From Gammaproteobacteria bacterium RIFOXYD12_FULL_61_37 (GTDB taxonomy: Bacteria > Pseudomonadota > Gammaproteobacteria > Chromatiales > Chromatiaceae), in NCBI GenBank assembly GCA_001801995.1, contig MGZB01000025.1, forward strand, positions 89,750 through 153,749: a stretch of DNA of 64,000 nucleotides, in the 5' to 3' direction. Both the position numbers and the translations under genes were made by a program. Positions 27,933 to 36,765 of this stretch are shown piece after piece (position 1 is the first letter of the stretch; every line of letters starts with the position of its first letter). The notes under the pieces are model-generated. The model ran no database searches, was not told where the DNA came from, and was given only the letters and a program-made list of their open reading frames with translations.

Positions 27933-30137
27933 TCACCCTTGCCGGGAAATTACACCGGACGCCCTGGACTGCCACTCCTTCACCAGATAACTGGCAACGT
28001 CCCAGCCACGGGTGCCACGGCCGAAGCCGGTATCCAACCCACATGCCTTGGCTAGTTCTCCGGTGACATGAGCGCCGCCGGCGACGAGCAGCAGGCGGTC
28101 GCGCAGGCCGCGTTCCTGGGCCAGTTGGTGCAGCCGTTTCATGTGAACCTTGTGTACATCGTTGTGGGTGACGATGGTGGAAACCAGCACCGCCTTGGCG
28201 CCGAATCGCTCCGCCGCATCGAGCAGCCGTTCCACCGGCACGGATGAGCCCAGGTCATGGATGAGGAAGCCGTATCTCTCGATGCCGCCGTGCTTGATGT
28301 CGAGAATCTCATGCAGGCCGACGGTATGTTCGTCCTCGCCCAGGGTAGCGGCGACGATGGCAATCTTACGGGGCCGGACCCAGGCCTCGATCGCCGCCTG
28401 GTCCAGCAGCTCGCTCTGGGGGGCCAGGGTGAGAAGTCCGGCACGGATGGGCAAGTCGAATATCCCCTTGATCTCGAACAGGCTTCCCTCGGCGGGGTGC
28501 AGGACGCGGCGGCTGATCACCTCGGGCGCTTTGAGGCCCATGTGGAGCGCCATCTCCAGGGCTGCGGCCTCGGCAACCGCCGGGCTTTCGGGCACGAAGA
28601 GGCTGAGGCAGACGACGCCGTCGCCGTGCTTCTCCACCTCGGGCCGGAGGATGCCTTCGGCCCTCTCGGCCAGAGGGCGTTCCAGCCGTTTGTTGACGTT
28701 GTCTTCCGGGTCCAGGTCGTCGATGTAGCGGATGCGGTCCGGGTTGCAGAGGGTGCAGCCGCCGTAGGTCTGGCATGACTTTTCCGGGTAGCAGTTGTTG
28801 CCGAAGTGGCTGCATACGGGGGCGCCATAGCCGGGTTCGCGCGGGACAACGCTACCGGCACGGTCGCCGCCCTCGGGGTCGCGGGCAATGCCATCCCCCT
28901 TGCGTTCGGGAAAGTAGCCCTGATCGACGAACATCCCAGCGGCCACGGCCGCGTAGTAGCCGCCCAGTTCCAGGATCTCTTCCAGGAACAGCACAGCCCG
29001 TTCCTTCAACTCGCGGACGGTCTCGCGCAGCGGCCCTTCCTGTTTCAGCGCCAGCAACTCGTCGAGGCCGTCAAGCCCCATCAGGGTCTGGCGGGCGGTG
29101 TTGACCCCGGCGATGTTGTTGTAGTGCCAGGGGATGTTGCGCCCCTCGTCGGGGGTGATGGTGGATTGGATGTCGGCGGAGGTGAGGCGGGAGACGAGGG
29201 TATCGAGGACGTGCGACACCGTGGTCTCCAGGGTGTCGGTCTCCATGTAGCGGGTGTTCTGCTGGGCGCGGAAGCGGAAGCCAGCAAACAGCTCGCGCAG
29301 GGCGATCGCGTAGGGCAGATCCAGGCGCAGCTTGGGTGCCGGGGGCGCGGTAGGCGGCACGGTGGAGAGGGCGATCAGCCCCTCGGGCATGCCGGCGGCC
29401 TGGGAATAGGCGCAATTGACGGCGTGCTGGACGAACAGCTCCGGCGTCACTTTCCAGGCCTCCTTGGCGGTGGCATTGGCGTTGTGGGCGCCGTCCAGTT
29501 GCAGGATGCCGCCGCCGGCCAGGATGTGCTTGGCTTCCGCCGCGTCCACGAAGGAGCGGTGCATGTTGATGTCGCGGTAGAGGACGTTGTACTGGGGGTC
29601 CTGGTGACAGCCGTTGACCCCCTCCTCGACGAAGAGGACCGCCATCTCCGGTCCCGCCAGGCCGCTCACATAGGAGTGGAAATTGATGGGCCGCCCCACC
29701 TCGTCCTCGATGGCATCCAGGGCCTTGCGGCTGGCGCGCAGTTGCTTGCGGGTCACGGGGATGCCGCCGACGCCCTCCGGCGTCCCCTCAATCAGGCCGT
29801 CGATGTGGGACTGGCCGGTGGTGCGAATCACCATGATGTGGTCGGCCCCGTGCCAGGCAGCCATGCGCATGCGGCGGATGTCGTCCTCGAAGCGGCCGGA
29901 GGCGATCTCTGTGGTGATGACGCAGGACGATTGCGGATCGATGTCGCCAAAATAGTGGGCGGCGGGCAGGGGAATGGAGTTCGCCAGACTCTCGGAGCTA
30001 TCCCGATAGACAAAGGGGCCGATGGCCTGGTTTTCGACCTGCTTCCGCCAAGTCCAGCCCTTGCGCCGGGGGCGATACCGTTCCAGGTCCTTGAGCACCT
30101 CCAGCAGGTCGATCTTTTCATTGGGCTTGAGTTTCAT
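27933..30137 (-). CDS. oraE: D-ornithine 4,5-aminomutase, large B12/PLP subunit OraE
   Basis: Catalytic subunit that, with OraS, moves the terminal amino group of D-ornithine to C4, giving 2,4-diaminopentanoate; it uses adenosylcobalamin and pyridoxal phosphate. The 734 residues match the length of the clostridial enzyme. The barrel part includes SIPLPAAHYFGDIDPQSSCVITTEIASG. The C-terminal Rossmann domain carries base-off cobalamin motif DxHxxG as Asp602-Glu-His604-Thr-Val-Gly607, with LVSTIVTH and VAGGAHV completing it. Lys615 in DIKHGG is a candidate PLP lysine. A CSHFGNNCYPEKSCQTYGGCTLC cysteine cluster is present. The start overlaps the oraS stop by 4 bases. The closest alternative, lysine 5,6-aminomutase, is excluded by the ord/ort neighbours. 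Confidence 0.92.
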   Translation of the reverse strand: MKLKPNEKIDLLEVLKDLERYRPRRKGWTWRKQVENQAIGPFVYRDSSESLANSIPLPAAHYFGDIDPQSSCVITTEIASGRFEDDIRRMRMAAWHGADHIMVIRTTGQSHIDGLIEGTPEGVGGIPVTRKQLRASRKALDAIEDEVGRPINFHSYVSGLAGPEMAVLFVEEGVNGCHQDPQYNVLYRDINMHRSFVDAAEAKHILAGGGILQLDGAHNANATAKEAWKVTPELFVQHAVNCAYSQAAGMPEGLIALSTVPPTAPPAPKLRLDLPYAIALRELFAGFRFRAQQNTRYMETDTLETTVSHVLDTLVSRLTSADIQSTITPDEGRNIPWHYNNIAGVNTARQTLMGLDGLDELLALKQEGPLRETVRELKERAVLFLEEILELGGYYAAVAAGMFVDQGYFPERKGDGIARDPEGGDRAGSVVPREPGYGAPVCSHFGNNCYPEKSCQTYGGCTLCNPDRIRYIDDLDPEDNVNKRLERPLAERAEGILRPEVEKHGDGVVCLSLFVPESPAVAEAAALEMALHMGLKAPEVISRRVLHPAEGSLFEIKGIFDLPIRAGLLTLAPQSELLDQAAIEAWVRPRKIAIVAATLGEDEHTVGLHEILDIKHGGIERYGFLIHDLGSSVPVERLLDAAERFGAKAVLVSTIVTHNDVHKVHMKRLHQLAQERGLRDRLLLVAGGAHVTGELAKACGLDTGFGRGTRGWDVASYLVKEWQSRASGVISRQG

Positions 30138-30487
30138 GACGGCAGCTCCTCCCACCCTTCCCCATTCAGCAGGGCGGTGGCGGCCTCATTCAGGCTAATC
30201 CCCTTGCGCTGGGCCAGCTCCAGCACCAAGCGCCCCGCCCCCCGGCCGAGGAGCCCCCGCTCCTGGAAACGATCTACAAGGGCCTTGGCCTCCAAGCTGG
30301 AAAGCCCCATGCGCAGCAGGACCGAACGCTCGATGGACGGCGTGGTGTAGGTACGCGCCTCCTCCAGCAAGGGCTCCAGTATCCGGCGCGTCAGCGCCCA
30401 GAAGCGTTCATGCAGCTCATCGTCCGACAGGCCGCGCAGGTGGTGGCTGCGTTCCTCGAAGTCATCGGTCCGTTCGGGGCATTTCAT
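30134..30487 (-). CDS. oraS: D-ornithine 4,5-aminomutase, small subunit OraS
   Basis: Small subunit of the aminomutase, needed for OraE assembly and activity. The 117-residue, mostly helical protein starts MKCPERTDDFEERSHHL; LSDDELHERFWALTRRILEPLLEEARTYTTPSIERSVLLRMGLSSLEAKALVD is the conserved family region. It lies between ortB (26-base overlap) and oraE (4-base overlap), the same order as in amino-acid-fermenting Clostridia. Confidence 0.9.
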   Translation of the reverse strand: MKCPERTDDFEERSHHLRGLSDDELHERFWALTRRILEPLLEEARTYTTPSIERSVLLRMGLSSLEAKALVDRFQERGLLGRGAGRLVLELAQRKGISLNEAATALLNGEGWEELPS

Positions 30488-31889
30488 CGATGATCTCCTT
30501 GACATGGGCGGTGGTGGTGCGGGTCTCGGCGGAGAGGAAGGCCAGATCCGCCTCTCCGAGTTCCGCGCCCGCAGGCAGTTGTTCCAGTGCATGGCGGATA
30601 TAGGAACGGCGCAGGGGCTCCAGCTTCACTTCGGTCGCCGCGAGCTGTTCCGGCCGCTCGGGAATGAGGATGCGCTCGCCGGGCCGGCCCCCTCGCGGAT
30701 CGCCCCGCCGGACATCGATCCCCAGGCACCGGGCCAGGTTGAGCTGGGCGAAGGGATGCTTGCCCGCGCCGGTGTATTCGGTCTCCTGCACTACGATGAT
30801 CTGTTCCTCATCGAGTTCCTGGGCAATGGCGAAGGCTGCGGCCAGGGAGGTGTTCCCGGCGGGGCCGCGCTCCATGCCCTCCAGCACCGCCAGCAGTTGG
30901 GTGGCGTAAAAGACCTCGCCCTGGCTCAGGGTAACGAAGCGGTCCATGTAGCGCAGGGGCCGGGCAGCGTTGAAAGGCACGTCGGCCCGGTCGGGCCAGG
31001 TGGTGAAGGGCATGGCGAAACCGGTGTGGCCGGTGGTGAAAGACTTGCGGTTGAAATCCCGGTCCGAGGCCATGTGCAGGCCGGCGAGATCGACGCTGGC
31101 CGCCACCAGCCGGGTCCCGGCGGCGCCCGCCTTGAACAGGCCCCGAGCGGTCCCGGTGATATTGCCGCCGCCTGCGTGGGTGACTATGACCATATCGGGA
31201 TCACGCCCGGTCAGCGTCCGGGTTTGCTCCGCCAATTCGTAGCCGAGCGTCTCGATGCCGAGGATGGAATAGGGACTGTAGAGGGAGGCGTTGAAGAAGC
31301 CGGTCTCCTTCAGCACTTGCAGGAAAACGGCAAAAAGCTCCGGCCCCACGGAGAGACGGATCACCTCGGCCCCGTAGGCCTCGCAGGCACGGGTCTTTTC
31401 GGCAATCTCCGGCTGGGCCAAGCCCTGGCTGTCGAAGGCCTCTTGCAACAGGATGCACCTGAGCCCCGCCTTGGCCGCCTGGGATGCGACCGCCGCGCCA
31501 TAATTGCCGCTGGTTGCAGCTGCCACGCCCTGGTAGCCGCGTCGCTTCGCCTCGTGGATGGAGAGGGAGGCGCGTCGGTCCTTGAAGGAGCCGGAGGGGT
31601 TGGCCGCCTCGTCCTTGACGAAGATCCGCGCCCCCTTGCCCGGCCCAGCGCAACGCCGCGCCAGGGCGGTGATGTTGCGCAGTTCCACCAGCGGGGTATC
31701 ACCCACGGCGGTGCGCCGCTGGATCTCAGTCACCTGGGCCAGGCCGTAGCCGGTGTCGCGCATCAGCCCCTCGTAGTCGAAAGCGATCCGGCCGATGCGG
31801 TAACGGTCGTAATCGATGCCCACCGAGGCGCGCATGATCTCGCCGCGCTGGGTCATGATCTCGGCGTAGCTTGTGTGGCGGAAGGTCAT
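30462..31889 (-). CDS. ortB: 2-amino-4-oxopentanoate thiolase, PLP subunit OrtB
   Basis: PLP subunit of the thiolase that splits 2-amino-4-oxopentanoate with CoA into alanine and acetyl-CoA. The 475 residues have a threonine-synthase-like fold: the PLP lysine lies in NPSGSFKDRRASL, ATSGNYGAAVASQAAKAG is the substrate/phosphate-binding loop, and THAGGGNITGTARGLF the glycine-rich PLP-phosphate loop. It starts in the ortA stop (4-base overlap). The presence of ortA on one side and oraS on the other makes threonine synthase unlikely. Confidence 0.92.
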   Translation of the reverse strand: MTFRHTSYAEIMTQRGEIMRASVGIDYDRYRIGRIAFDYEGLMRDTGYGLAQVTEIQRRTAVGDTPLVELRNITALARRCAGPGKGARIFVKDEAANPSGSFKDRRASLSIHEAKRRGYQGVAAATSGNYGAAVASQAAKAGLRCILLQEAFDSQGLAQPEIAEKTRACEAYGAEVIRLSVGPELFAVFLQVLKETGFFNASLYSPYSILGIETLGYELAEQTRTLTGRDPDMVIVTHAGGGNITGTARGLFKAGAAGTRLVAASVDLAGLHMASDRDFNRKSFTTGHTGFAMPFTTWPDRADVPFNAARPLRYMDRFVTLSQGEVFYATQLLAVLEGMERGPAGNTSLAAAFAIAQELDEEQIIVVQETEYTGAGKHPFAQLNLARCLGIDVRRGDPRGGRPGERILIPERPEQLAATEVKLEPLRRSYIRHALEQLPAGAELGEADLAFLSAETRTTTAHVKEIIDEMPRTDR

Positions 31890-32173
31890 TGGCGCAGTTC
31901 CCCGGCGATGGCCAGCAACTCGACGATGGGCGGGCCGAAGCTGTGATCGTAGGCGGGATTCGCCGCCAGGAGGCTTCCGCTCAGGCGCCGTCCCGCCAGG
32001 GTCTCGATCCGGGCCTCCGTACCGATGGCGGCGGGTTCCAGCAGAAAGCCCTTCACCCGCATCTCCAGGGGAACGGTCTGAGTATCCGCAGGCACCTGGG
32101 GCGCCCGCCCGCCGGGGGGCAACAGGACATTTCCAATCTCGACCCAGGTCCCGGCGGGGACTTCCTCATCCAT
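31886..32173 (-). CDS. ortA: 2-amino-4-oxopentanoate thiolase, small subunit OrtA
   Basis: Small subunit of the OrtAB thiolase, 95 residues. WVEIGNVLLPPGGRAPQVPADTQTVPLEMRVKGFL and ARIETLAGRRLSGSLLAANPAYDHSFGPPIVELL match the family pattern (VLL.PxxRAP..P.DT..VPL..WVKGFL). It overlaps ord by 8 bases and ortB by 4. Confidence 0.9.
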   Translation of the reverse strand: MDEEVPAGTWVEIGNVLLPPGGRAPQVPADTQTVPLEMRVKGFLLEPAAIGTEARIETLAGRRLSGSLLAANPAYDHSFGPPIVELLAIAGELRQ

Positions 32174-33197
32174 GGCGCACTCCCAGAAAGGCGGCGGAGA
32201 CCGGCAAGTCCGCCATGGAATAGAGCCCCGGCGAGGCGTCGAGCACCCTCGGAATCATATTCACCGCCAAGGCTGTGGTGGCCTGGCCGCCGGGGATCTC
32301 GGGGTGGCCGCTGAAATGGATGGGGGGCGTGCCCTCGATGGTGATTTCGTCGCCGGTCTCGATCCCCTCCAGCTCCGGACGGACCTGTTGGGGGTGGATA
32401 AGGGTAATAACCGGCTCGCCCGCCCGGTAGGCGACAGCGCTGTGATCACAGCCAGCCACCTGGCCCGGCTCGACGGTGACGAAGGGGGTACTCCGCCGGA
32501 CTTTTGAAATGATGGGGTCCCGGCGCTGCTCGATGGCGTCGATCGCCCAGCCGAGGGCCTGGGCAATCATGCCGATCGACTGAGGAAAGCCGAAGTGGCC
32601 CGCCACAGAGCCGTCCCGGAGCCCCTGCTCAAAGGCCTCGGGCGTCAGCCCCACGCCTTGGGTTCGCAACACCGAGGGGCCATAGGGGGCGAGGTCGTTC
32701 ACACGCCGGGCGGTGATGGAGCGGACATGGGCGCAGGCGCCGGAGAGGAAAATCGGCAGCAGGTCGAGGACGAAGCCGGGGTTGACCCCGGTCCCCAGCA
32801 GGGCGACGCCCATTTGCTGGGCCAGTTCCCGGAACCGCCGCGCCAGATCCGGCGAGGCGGCGGCGGGAAAGGCCATCTCCTCGGCGATGGAAATGAGGCT
32901 GACCCGGTGGTTTAACAGGCAGAGAATCTCGCCCGAGGCATCGGCCAGACGCGAGCAGGTGGCCTGGATGGCGATCCGGGGGCGATGCGCCTCGATCAGG
33001 GCAGGGAGGTCATTGCCGATGGACAGGCCTGTCTCCCGCTCCAGCCCAATCGCCTGGCCCAGGTCCATCCCCGCCCGTTCCCGCCGCCGGGCAAAGGCGC
33101 CCACCAGCACTAGGTCGGGTCTTTCAAGCAGCAGACGCGCAATGCCGGACCCCATCTGCCCGGTGCCGAGCAACAAGACGCGAATAGGTTCGCCCAT
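32166..33197 (-). CDS. ord: 2,4-diaminopentanoate dehydrogenase
   Basis: Oxidatively deaminates 2,4-diaminopentanoate to 2-amino-4-oxopentanoate with NAD(P)+. The 343 residues start with a Rossmann fold (RVLLLGTGQMGSGIARLLLERPDLVLVGAF), followed by the dihydrodipicolinate-reductase-like motifs ISIAEEMAFPAAASPD and LLGTGVNPGFVLDLLPI. The start at 33197 gives a canonical N-terminus. It is the first gene of the five-gene ornithine cluster and divergent from the NorD-like gene 147 bases away. Confidence 0.92.
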   Translation of the reverse strand: MGEPIRVLLLGTGQMGSGIARLLLERPDLVLVGAFARRRERAGMDLGQAIGLERETGLSIGNDLPALIEAHRPRIAIQATCSRLADASGEILCLLNHRVSLISIAEEMAFPAAASPDLARRFRELAQQMGVALLGTGVNPGFVLDLLPIFLSGACAHVRSITARRVNDLAPYGPSVLRTQGVGLTPEAFEQGLRDGSVAGHFGFPQSIGMIAQALGWAIDAIEQRRDPIISKVRRSTPFVTVEPGQVAGCDHSAVAYRAGEPVITLIHPQQVRPELEGIETGDEITIEGTPPIHFSGHPEIPGGQATTALAVNMIPRVLDASPGLYSMADLPVSAAFLGVRHG

Positions 33198-33344
33198 CAG
33201 GAAGTCCTCTGTGAGTAACGGTTCGGCTCCCATCCAACCTAATCCTAAGACTAGCTCATGCAGACGCTTGATGGCGGTCAAGGCGGCGGCCGCTGGAATG
33301 GTCCCAAAGTAACCGCTTCATTTCCCGCAAACGGCAAAGGTCCG

Positions 33345-35183
33345 ATGGAAGAACAGGTCGGCGAGCTCTGGCACCGCCTCATTACCCGCTTGGCGGATGA
33401 CCGCCATTTGGCGGCAAAGGTCCGCCTGACCCAGGTCCAGCGGCCCTTGAGCATCTATTTCCGCGCACTGGGAGGCGACGGCGGCCTGCAAATCGAGGCC
33501 GCCGACGCCACAGCCAGCCGCGCGCGGCGCAACTGGCTGCAACGCATCGCCGGTTTCGGCTGCAAGGTGGAGCTGGCTTGGCGCGACCAGCGCTCGCTTC
33601 GCCTGCCGGGGGAGATCGCCTGGTTCAGCGAGACCTCACTCAATCGCGATCTCTACTATTGGCTGGCGGCCCTGGCCGTGGACGACTCCTGTAATCGCGG
33701 CGACTGGTTCAACGCCAATCAGGCCCTCAGCCGTAAGACTCTGGAGCGATTTCCCGGCTTGGCGCCCCGTTATGAACGTCTGGTACAGGCCCATCTGGCA
33801 CAGCGCCCCGCCCCGGAAAGCCTCAAGCCGGACGAGACCCAGGCAGAGCTGGCGGTCCGGGCTGCCCTGGAGCGGCCTGGCTCCATCGCCGCCCTGCCCA
33901 GCGCCAAGCGACCGCCCTTTCCCGTCCCCCTCTGGCTCCATCCCGACCCGCCGCTGACAGCCGCCGACAAGAAACCCCAGGAGCTGGATGAAAACGGGGT
34001 AAACGAAGGTGCGAAGCAGCGCAACCTGGAGGATGTCGCCCGGCGTCAGGCCGAGCGGGTGAAGGAGCCCGAGGCCGATCGCGGCCTTGTCGCCATCCGC
34101 ATGGAAAACATCCTGACCATGGGCGAGTTCGTGAATGTGGACCGGGGCACGGAGGACGAGGAGGACCTGGACCAGGCCGAGGCCATGGCCCGCGAACTGG
34201 ACCGGATCTCGGTCAGCCGGGGCAAGAAGAAGGCGTCGTCTCGCCTGCGGTTCGACCTGGATCTGCCGGGAGCGGCGGATGACGACCTGGTCCTGAGCGA
34301 GGGCCAACTGTTGCCGGAGTGGGACTGGCGCAAGCAGCAACTGCAACCCAACCATTGCCGCATCGTCTCCCTGCTGGCGAACAAGGCGCCTCCCATCCCC
34401 CTGCCCGATCATCTGAAACGTACCGCAAAGAAATTGCGCAACCAGTTTCAGGCCCTGGCCCCGGCCCGCATCTGGCATCGCGGCCAGCCGGACGGGGAAG
34501 AGGTCGATATCGACGCCTATATCCGCTTCGCGACCGACAAGGCCGCCGGCCGGGGGACCGGCAGCGACGGGCTCTACCGGGAGATGCGTAGCGGCGCCCG
34601 TGACCTGGCTTGCCTGCTGCTGGCTGACCTCTCCCTTTCCACCGACAGTTGGATCAACGATCACCACCGGGTCATCGACGTGATCCGCGATAGCCTTTTT
34701 CTCTTCGGCGAATCCCTGGCCGCCACCGGCGACCGTTTCTCCATCCTCGGCTTCTCCTCGCGTAAGCGGGACCCGGTGCGGGTGCATAGCATCAAGGGAT
34801 TCGGAGAGAACTATGGGGGGACAATCAGGGGCCGGATTCAGGCCATCAAGCCCGGCTACTACACCCGCATGGGCGCGGCCATCCGCCATGCCACTGGTCT
34901 GCTGAACGGTCAACCGGCCGGAAGGCGGCTGCTGCTGATCCTGACCGACGGCAAACCCAACGACCTGGACAAATACGAGGGACGCTACGGCATCGAGGAT
35001 ACCCGCCACGCCGTGCAGGAAGCCCGGCGCACCGGACTGGAACCCTTCTGCGTCACCATCGACAAGAAAGGCAACGACTATCTCCCCCACCTCTTCGGCA
35101 GCGGCGGCTACCTGGTGATCGGCAACCCGGCCGAACTGCCCAAACGCCTGCCCCTGCTCTATGCGCGATTGACAGCTGCCTGA
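33345..35183 (+). CDS. NorD/CbbO-like von Willebrand A protein
   Basis: A 612-residue protein of the NorD family, which with a MoxR-type AAA+ ATPase (NorQ or CbbQ) activates nitric oxide reductase or Rubisco. The C-terminal VWA domain has an intact MIDAS: DLSLSTDSW starting at Asp428, with ILTDGKPND later. The middle is a charged, low-complexity linker; the N-terminal LWHRLITRLADDRH and WFNANQALSRKTLERFPGL regions fit the family. The ATG at 33345 has AAAGG upstream. Neither norCB/norQ nor cbbQ lies nearby, so its client is unknown. It is divergent from the ornithine cluster. Confidence 0.85.
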   Translation: MEEQVGELWHRLITRLADDRHLAAKVRLTQVQRPLSIYFRALGGDGGLQIEAADATASRARRNWLQRIAGFGCKVELAWRDQRSLRLPGEIAWFSETSLNRDLYYWLAALAVDDSCNRGDWFNANQALSRKTLERFPGLAPRYERLVQAHLAQRPAPESLKPDETQAELAVRAALERPGSIAALPSAKRPPFPVPLWLHPDPPLTAADKKPQELDENGVNEGAKQRNLEDVARRQAERVKEPEADRGLVAIRMENILTMGEFVNVDRGTEDEEDLDQAEAMARELDRISVSRGKKKASSRLRFDLDLPGAADDDLVLSEGQLLPEWDWRKQQLQPNHCRIVSLLANKAPPIPLPDHLKRTAKKLRNQFQALAPARIWHRGQPDGEEVDIDAYIRFATDKAAGRGTGSDGLYREMRSGARDLACLLLADLSLSTDSWINDHHRVIDVIRDSLFLFGESLAATGDRFSILGFSSRKRDPVRVHSIKGFGENYGGTIRGRIQAIKPGYYTRMGAAIRHATGLLNGQPAGRRLLLILTDGKPNDLDKYEGRYGIEDTRHAVQEARRTGLEPFCVTIDKKGNDYLPHLFGSGGYLVIGNPAELPKRLPLLYARLTAA

Positions 35184-35193
35184 AACAGGGCAA

Positions 35194-35222
35194 AACGAAG
35201 CCGCCTCTTGGGCGGCTTCGTT
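35194..35222 (+). terminator. Terminator after the NorD-like gene
   Basis: Long stem AACGAAGCCGCC / GGCGGCTTCGTT with a short loop, beginning 11 bases after the stop codon. The following T-tract is weak (TTACCT). It is symmetrical enough to act on both strands. Confidence 0.65.
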
Positions 35223-35255
35223 ACCTATGAAAATCCGCCGGGTCCGGCGACGTTG

Positions 35256-35334
35256 TGGTGGATGCGCTACCGCTTATCCACCCTACGCAATTTTCATCTT
35301 CCGGGGTGACTCGACTCGCCCCATGATCGTTAGC
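35256..35334. repeat. Dispersed intergenic repeats
   Basis: 35256-35288 resembles the common proteobacterial element GTGGATGCGCTACCGCTTATCCACC, which forms a partial hairpin. 35291-35334 is a 44-base element of which a second copy (40 of 44 identical) occurs at 57435-57478. Confidence 0.6.
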
Positions 35335-35340
35335 CCAAGG

Positions 35341-36765
35341 CTACTTCTTGGGTATCCGCAACGGCAGGAAGCGGGTGCCGTTGTCGCGTTGTACCAAGAC
35401 GGCGACGGAACGCTCGGCGGGGAGGGCGGCAACCAGTTGGCGCAGAGCTGCTGCATTGGGGATGGCTTTGCTGTCTATCATAAGGATCACATCGTTAACC
35501 ATGACGCCGGCGCTGGCGGCGGGTCCCACGGCGACCTGGGTGACGAGGACGCCGATGGGCTGCTTGATATCCAACTGTTCCCGCTCTTGCGGGGTCAGGT
35601 CGCGCACGGCCAGTCCCAGGCGGCCTTCGTTGTTGGGTCCCTTGGGCTGCATGGCGGTAGCGAGCTTTTCCTGTTCGGGCAGCTTACCGATGGTGACGCT
35701 GATCTTCTGGCTCTTACCTTGACGCAGCACGTCGAGTTCGGCCTTTTCGCCTACCGGGGTGCGCCCGACCAGGTGGGGCAGCTTGGCGGAGTCGCCCAGC
35801 TCCTCGCCCTTGAAGGTCAGGATGACATCGCCCACCAGCAGACCGGCCTGTTCCGCCGGGCTGCCGGGCGTCACCTTGGCCACCAGGGCACCCCTGGGCT
35901 TATCCATGCCGAAGGATTCGGCCAGTTCACGGTTCACATCCTGGATGTAGACGCCGAGCCAACCCATGGTGACGTGGCCGGTGGCGCGCAACTGATCGAC
36001 CACGCCCATGGCCACGTCCATGGGGATGGCAAAGGAGAGCCCCATGAAGCCGCCGTTCTTGCTATAGATCTGGGAGTTGACGCCGACCACCTCGCCGTCC
36101 AGATTGAACAGGGGGCCGCCGGAGTTGCCGGGGTTGATGGCCACGTCGGTCTGAATGAAGGGGACATAGGTCTCGTCGGGCAGGCTGCGGCCCTTGGCGC
36201 TGACGATGCCGGCGGTGACGGTGTGGTCGAAGCCGAAGGGAGAACCGATGGCGAGTACCCACTCGCCGACCTCCACGCCCACATTGCGGGAAACCTTCAC
36301 GGTGGGGAGGCCCTTGACCGGGATCTTCAGCAAGGCGATGTCGCTGTTGGGATCGGAGCCCACCAGCTCGGCCTTGAATTCGCGGCGGTCGTTGAGATTG
36401 ACAACGATTTCGTCGGCGTCCTTGACCACATGGTGGTTGGTGATGACGTAGCCATCCTCGGCGATGATGAAGCCGGAACCGAGGGAACGCCGTTCCGGGC
36501 GGCCGCCGGGACCGCCGGGCATGCCGAAGAAGTGGCGGAACAGTTCGTTCAGGGGACTGCCTTCCGGCACGTCGGGCAGGCTGAACTGGGGCTGAACCCC
36601 GGCCATATCGGCCGTCCGCTGGGTGCTGATATTGACCACGGCCGGACCATACTGTTTGGCCAACTGGGTGAAATCGGGGAGGTCGCGCGCCAAGGCACCG
36701 GTCGCCGTCAGGGACAGCAGGATCAGGGCCGAAAGGGCGAGACGCAGAGAATCGGAAAACTTCAT
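35341..36765 (-). CDS. mucD: Periplasmic serine protease MucD (DegP/DegQ family)
   Basis: Periplasmic chaperone-protease for misfolded envelope proteins. The 474 residues have a Sec signal peptide (ending ATGALARD), and a trypsin-like domain with catalytic His in VITNHHVV, Asp in NSDIALLKI and Ser in INPGNSGGPLF, followed by two PDZ domains. It overlaps the rseC stop by one base (TAATG) and ends the rpoE operon, the arrangement of Pseudomonas algU-mucABCD. Confidence 0.95.
   Translation of the reverse strand: MKFSDSLRLALSALILLSLTATGALARDLPDFTQLAKQYGPAVVNISTQRTADMAGVQPQFSLPDVPEGSPLNELFRHFFGMPGGPGGRPERRSLGSGFIIAEDGYVITNHHVVKDADEIVVNLNDRREFKAELVGSDPNSDIALLKIPVKGLPTVKVSRNVGVEVGEWVLAIGSPFGFDHTVTAGIVSAKGRSLPDETYVPFIQTDVAINPGNSGGPLFNLDGEVVGVNSQIYSKNGGFMGLSFAIPMDVAMGVVDQLRATGHVTMGWLGVYIQDVNRELAESFGMDKPRGALVAKVTPGSPAEQAGLLVGDVILTFKGEELGDSAKLPHLVGRTPVGEKAELDVLRQGKSQKISVTIGKLPEQEKLATAMQPKGPNNEGRLGLAVRDLTPQEREQLDIKQPIGVLVTQVAVGPAASAGVMVNDVILMIDSKAIPNAAALRQLVAALPAERSVAVLVQRDNGTRFLPLRIPKK

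Noticed and set aside
33258..33344. Longer start for the NorD-like gene
   Set aside because: The 29 extra residues are Gly/Asn/Lys rich and not family-like, and the ATG at 33345 has a Shine-Dalgarno-like AAAGG.
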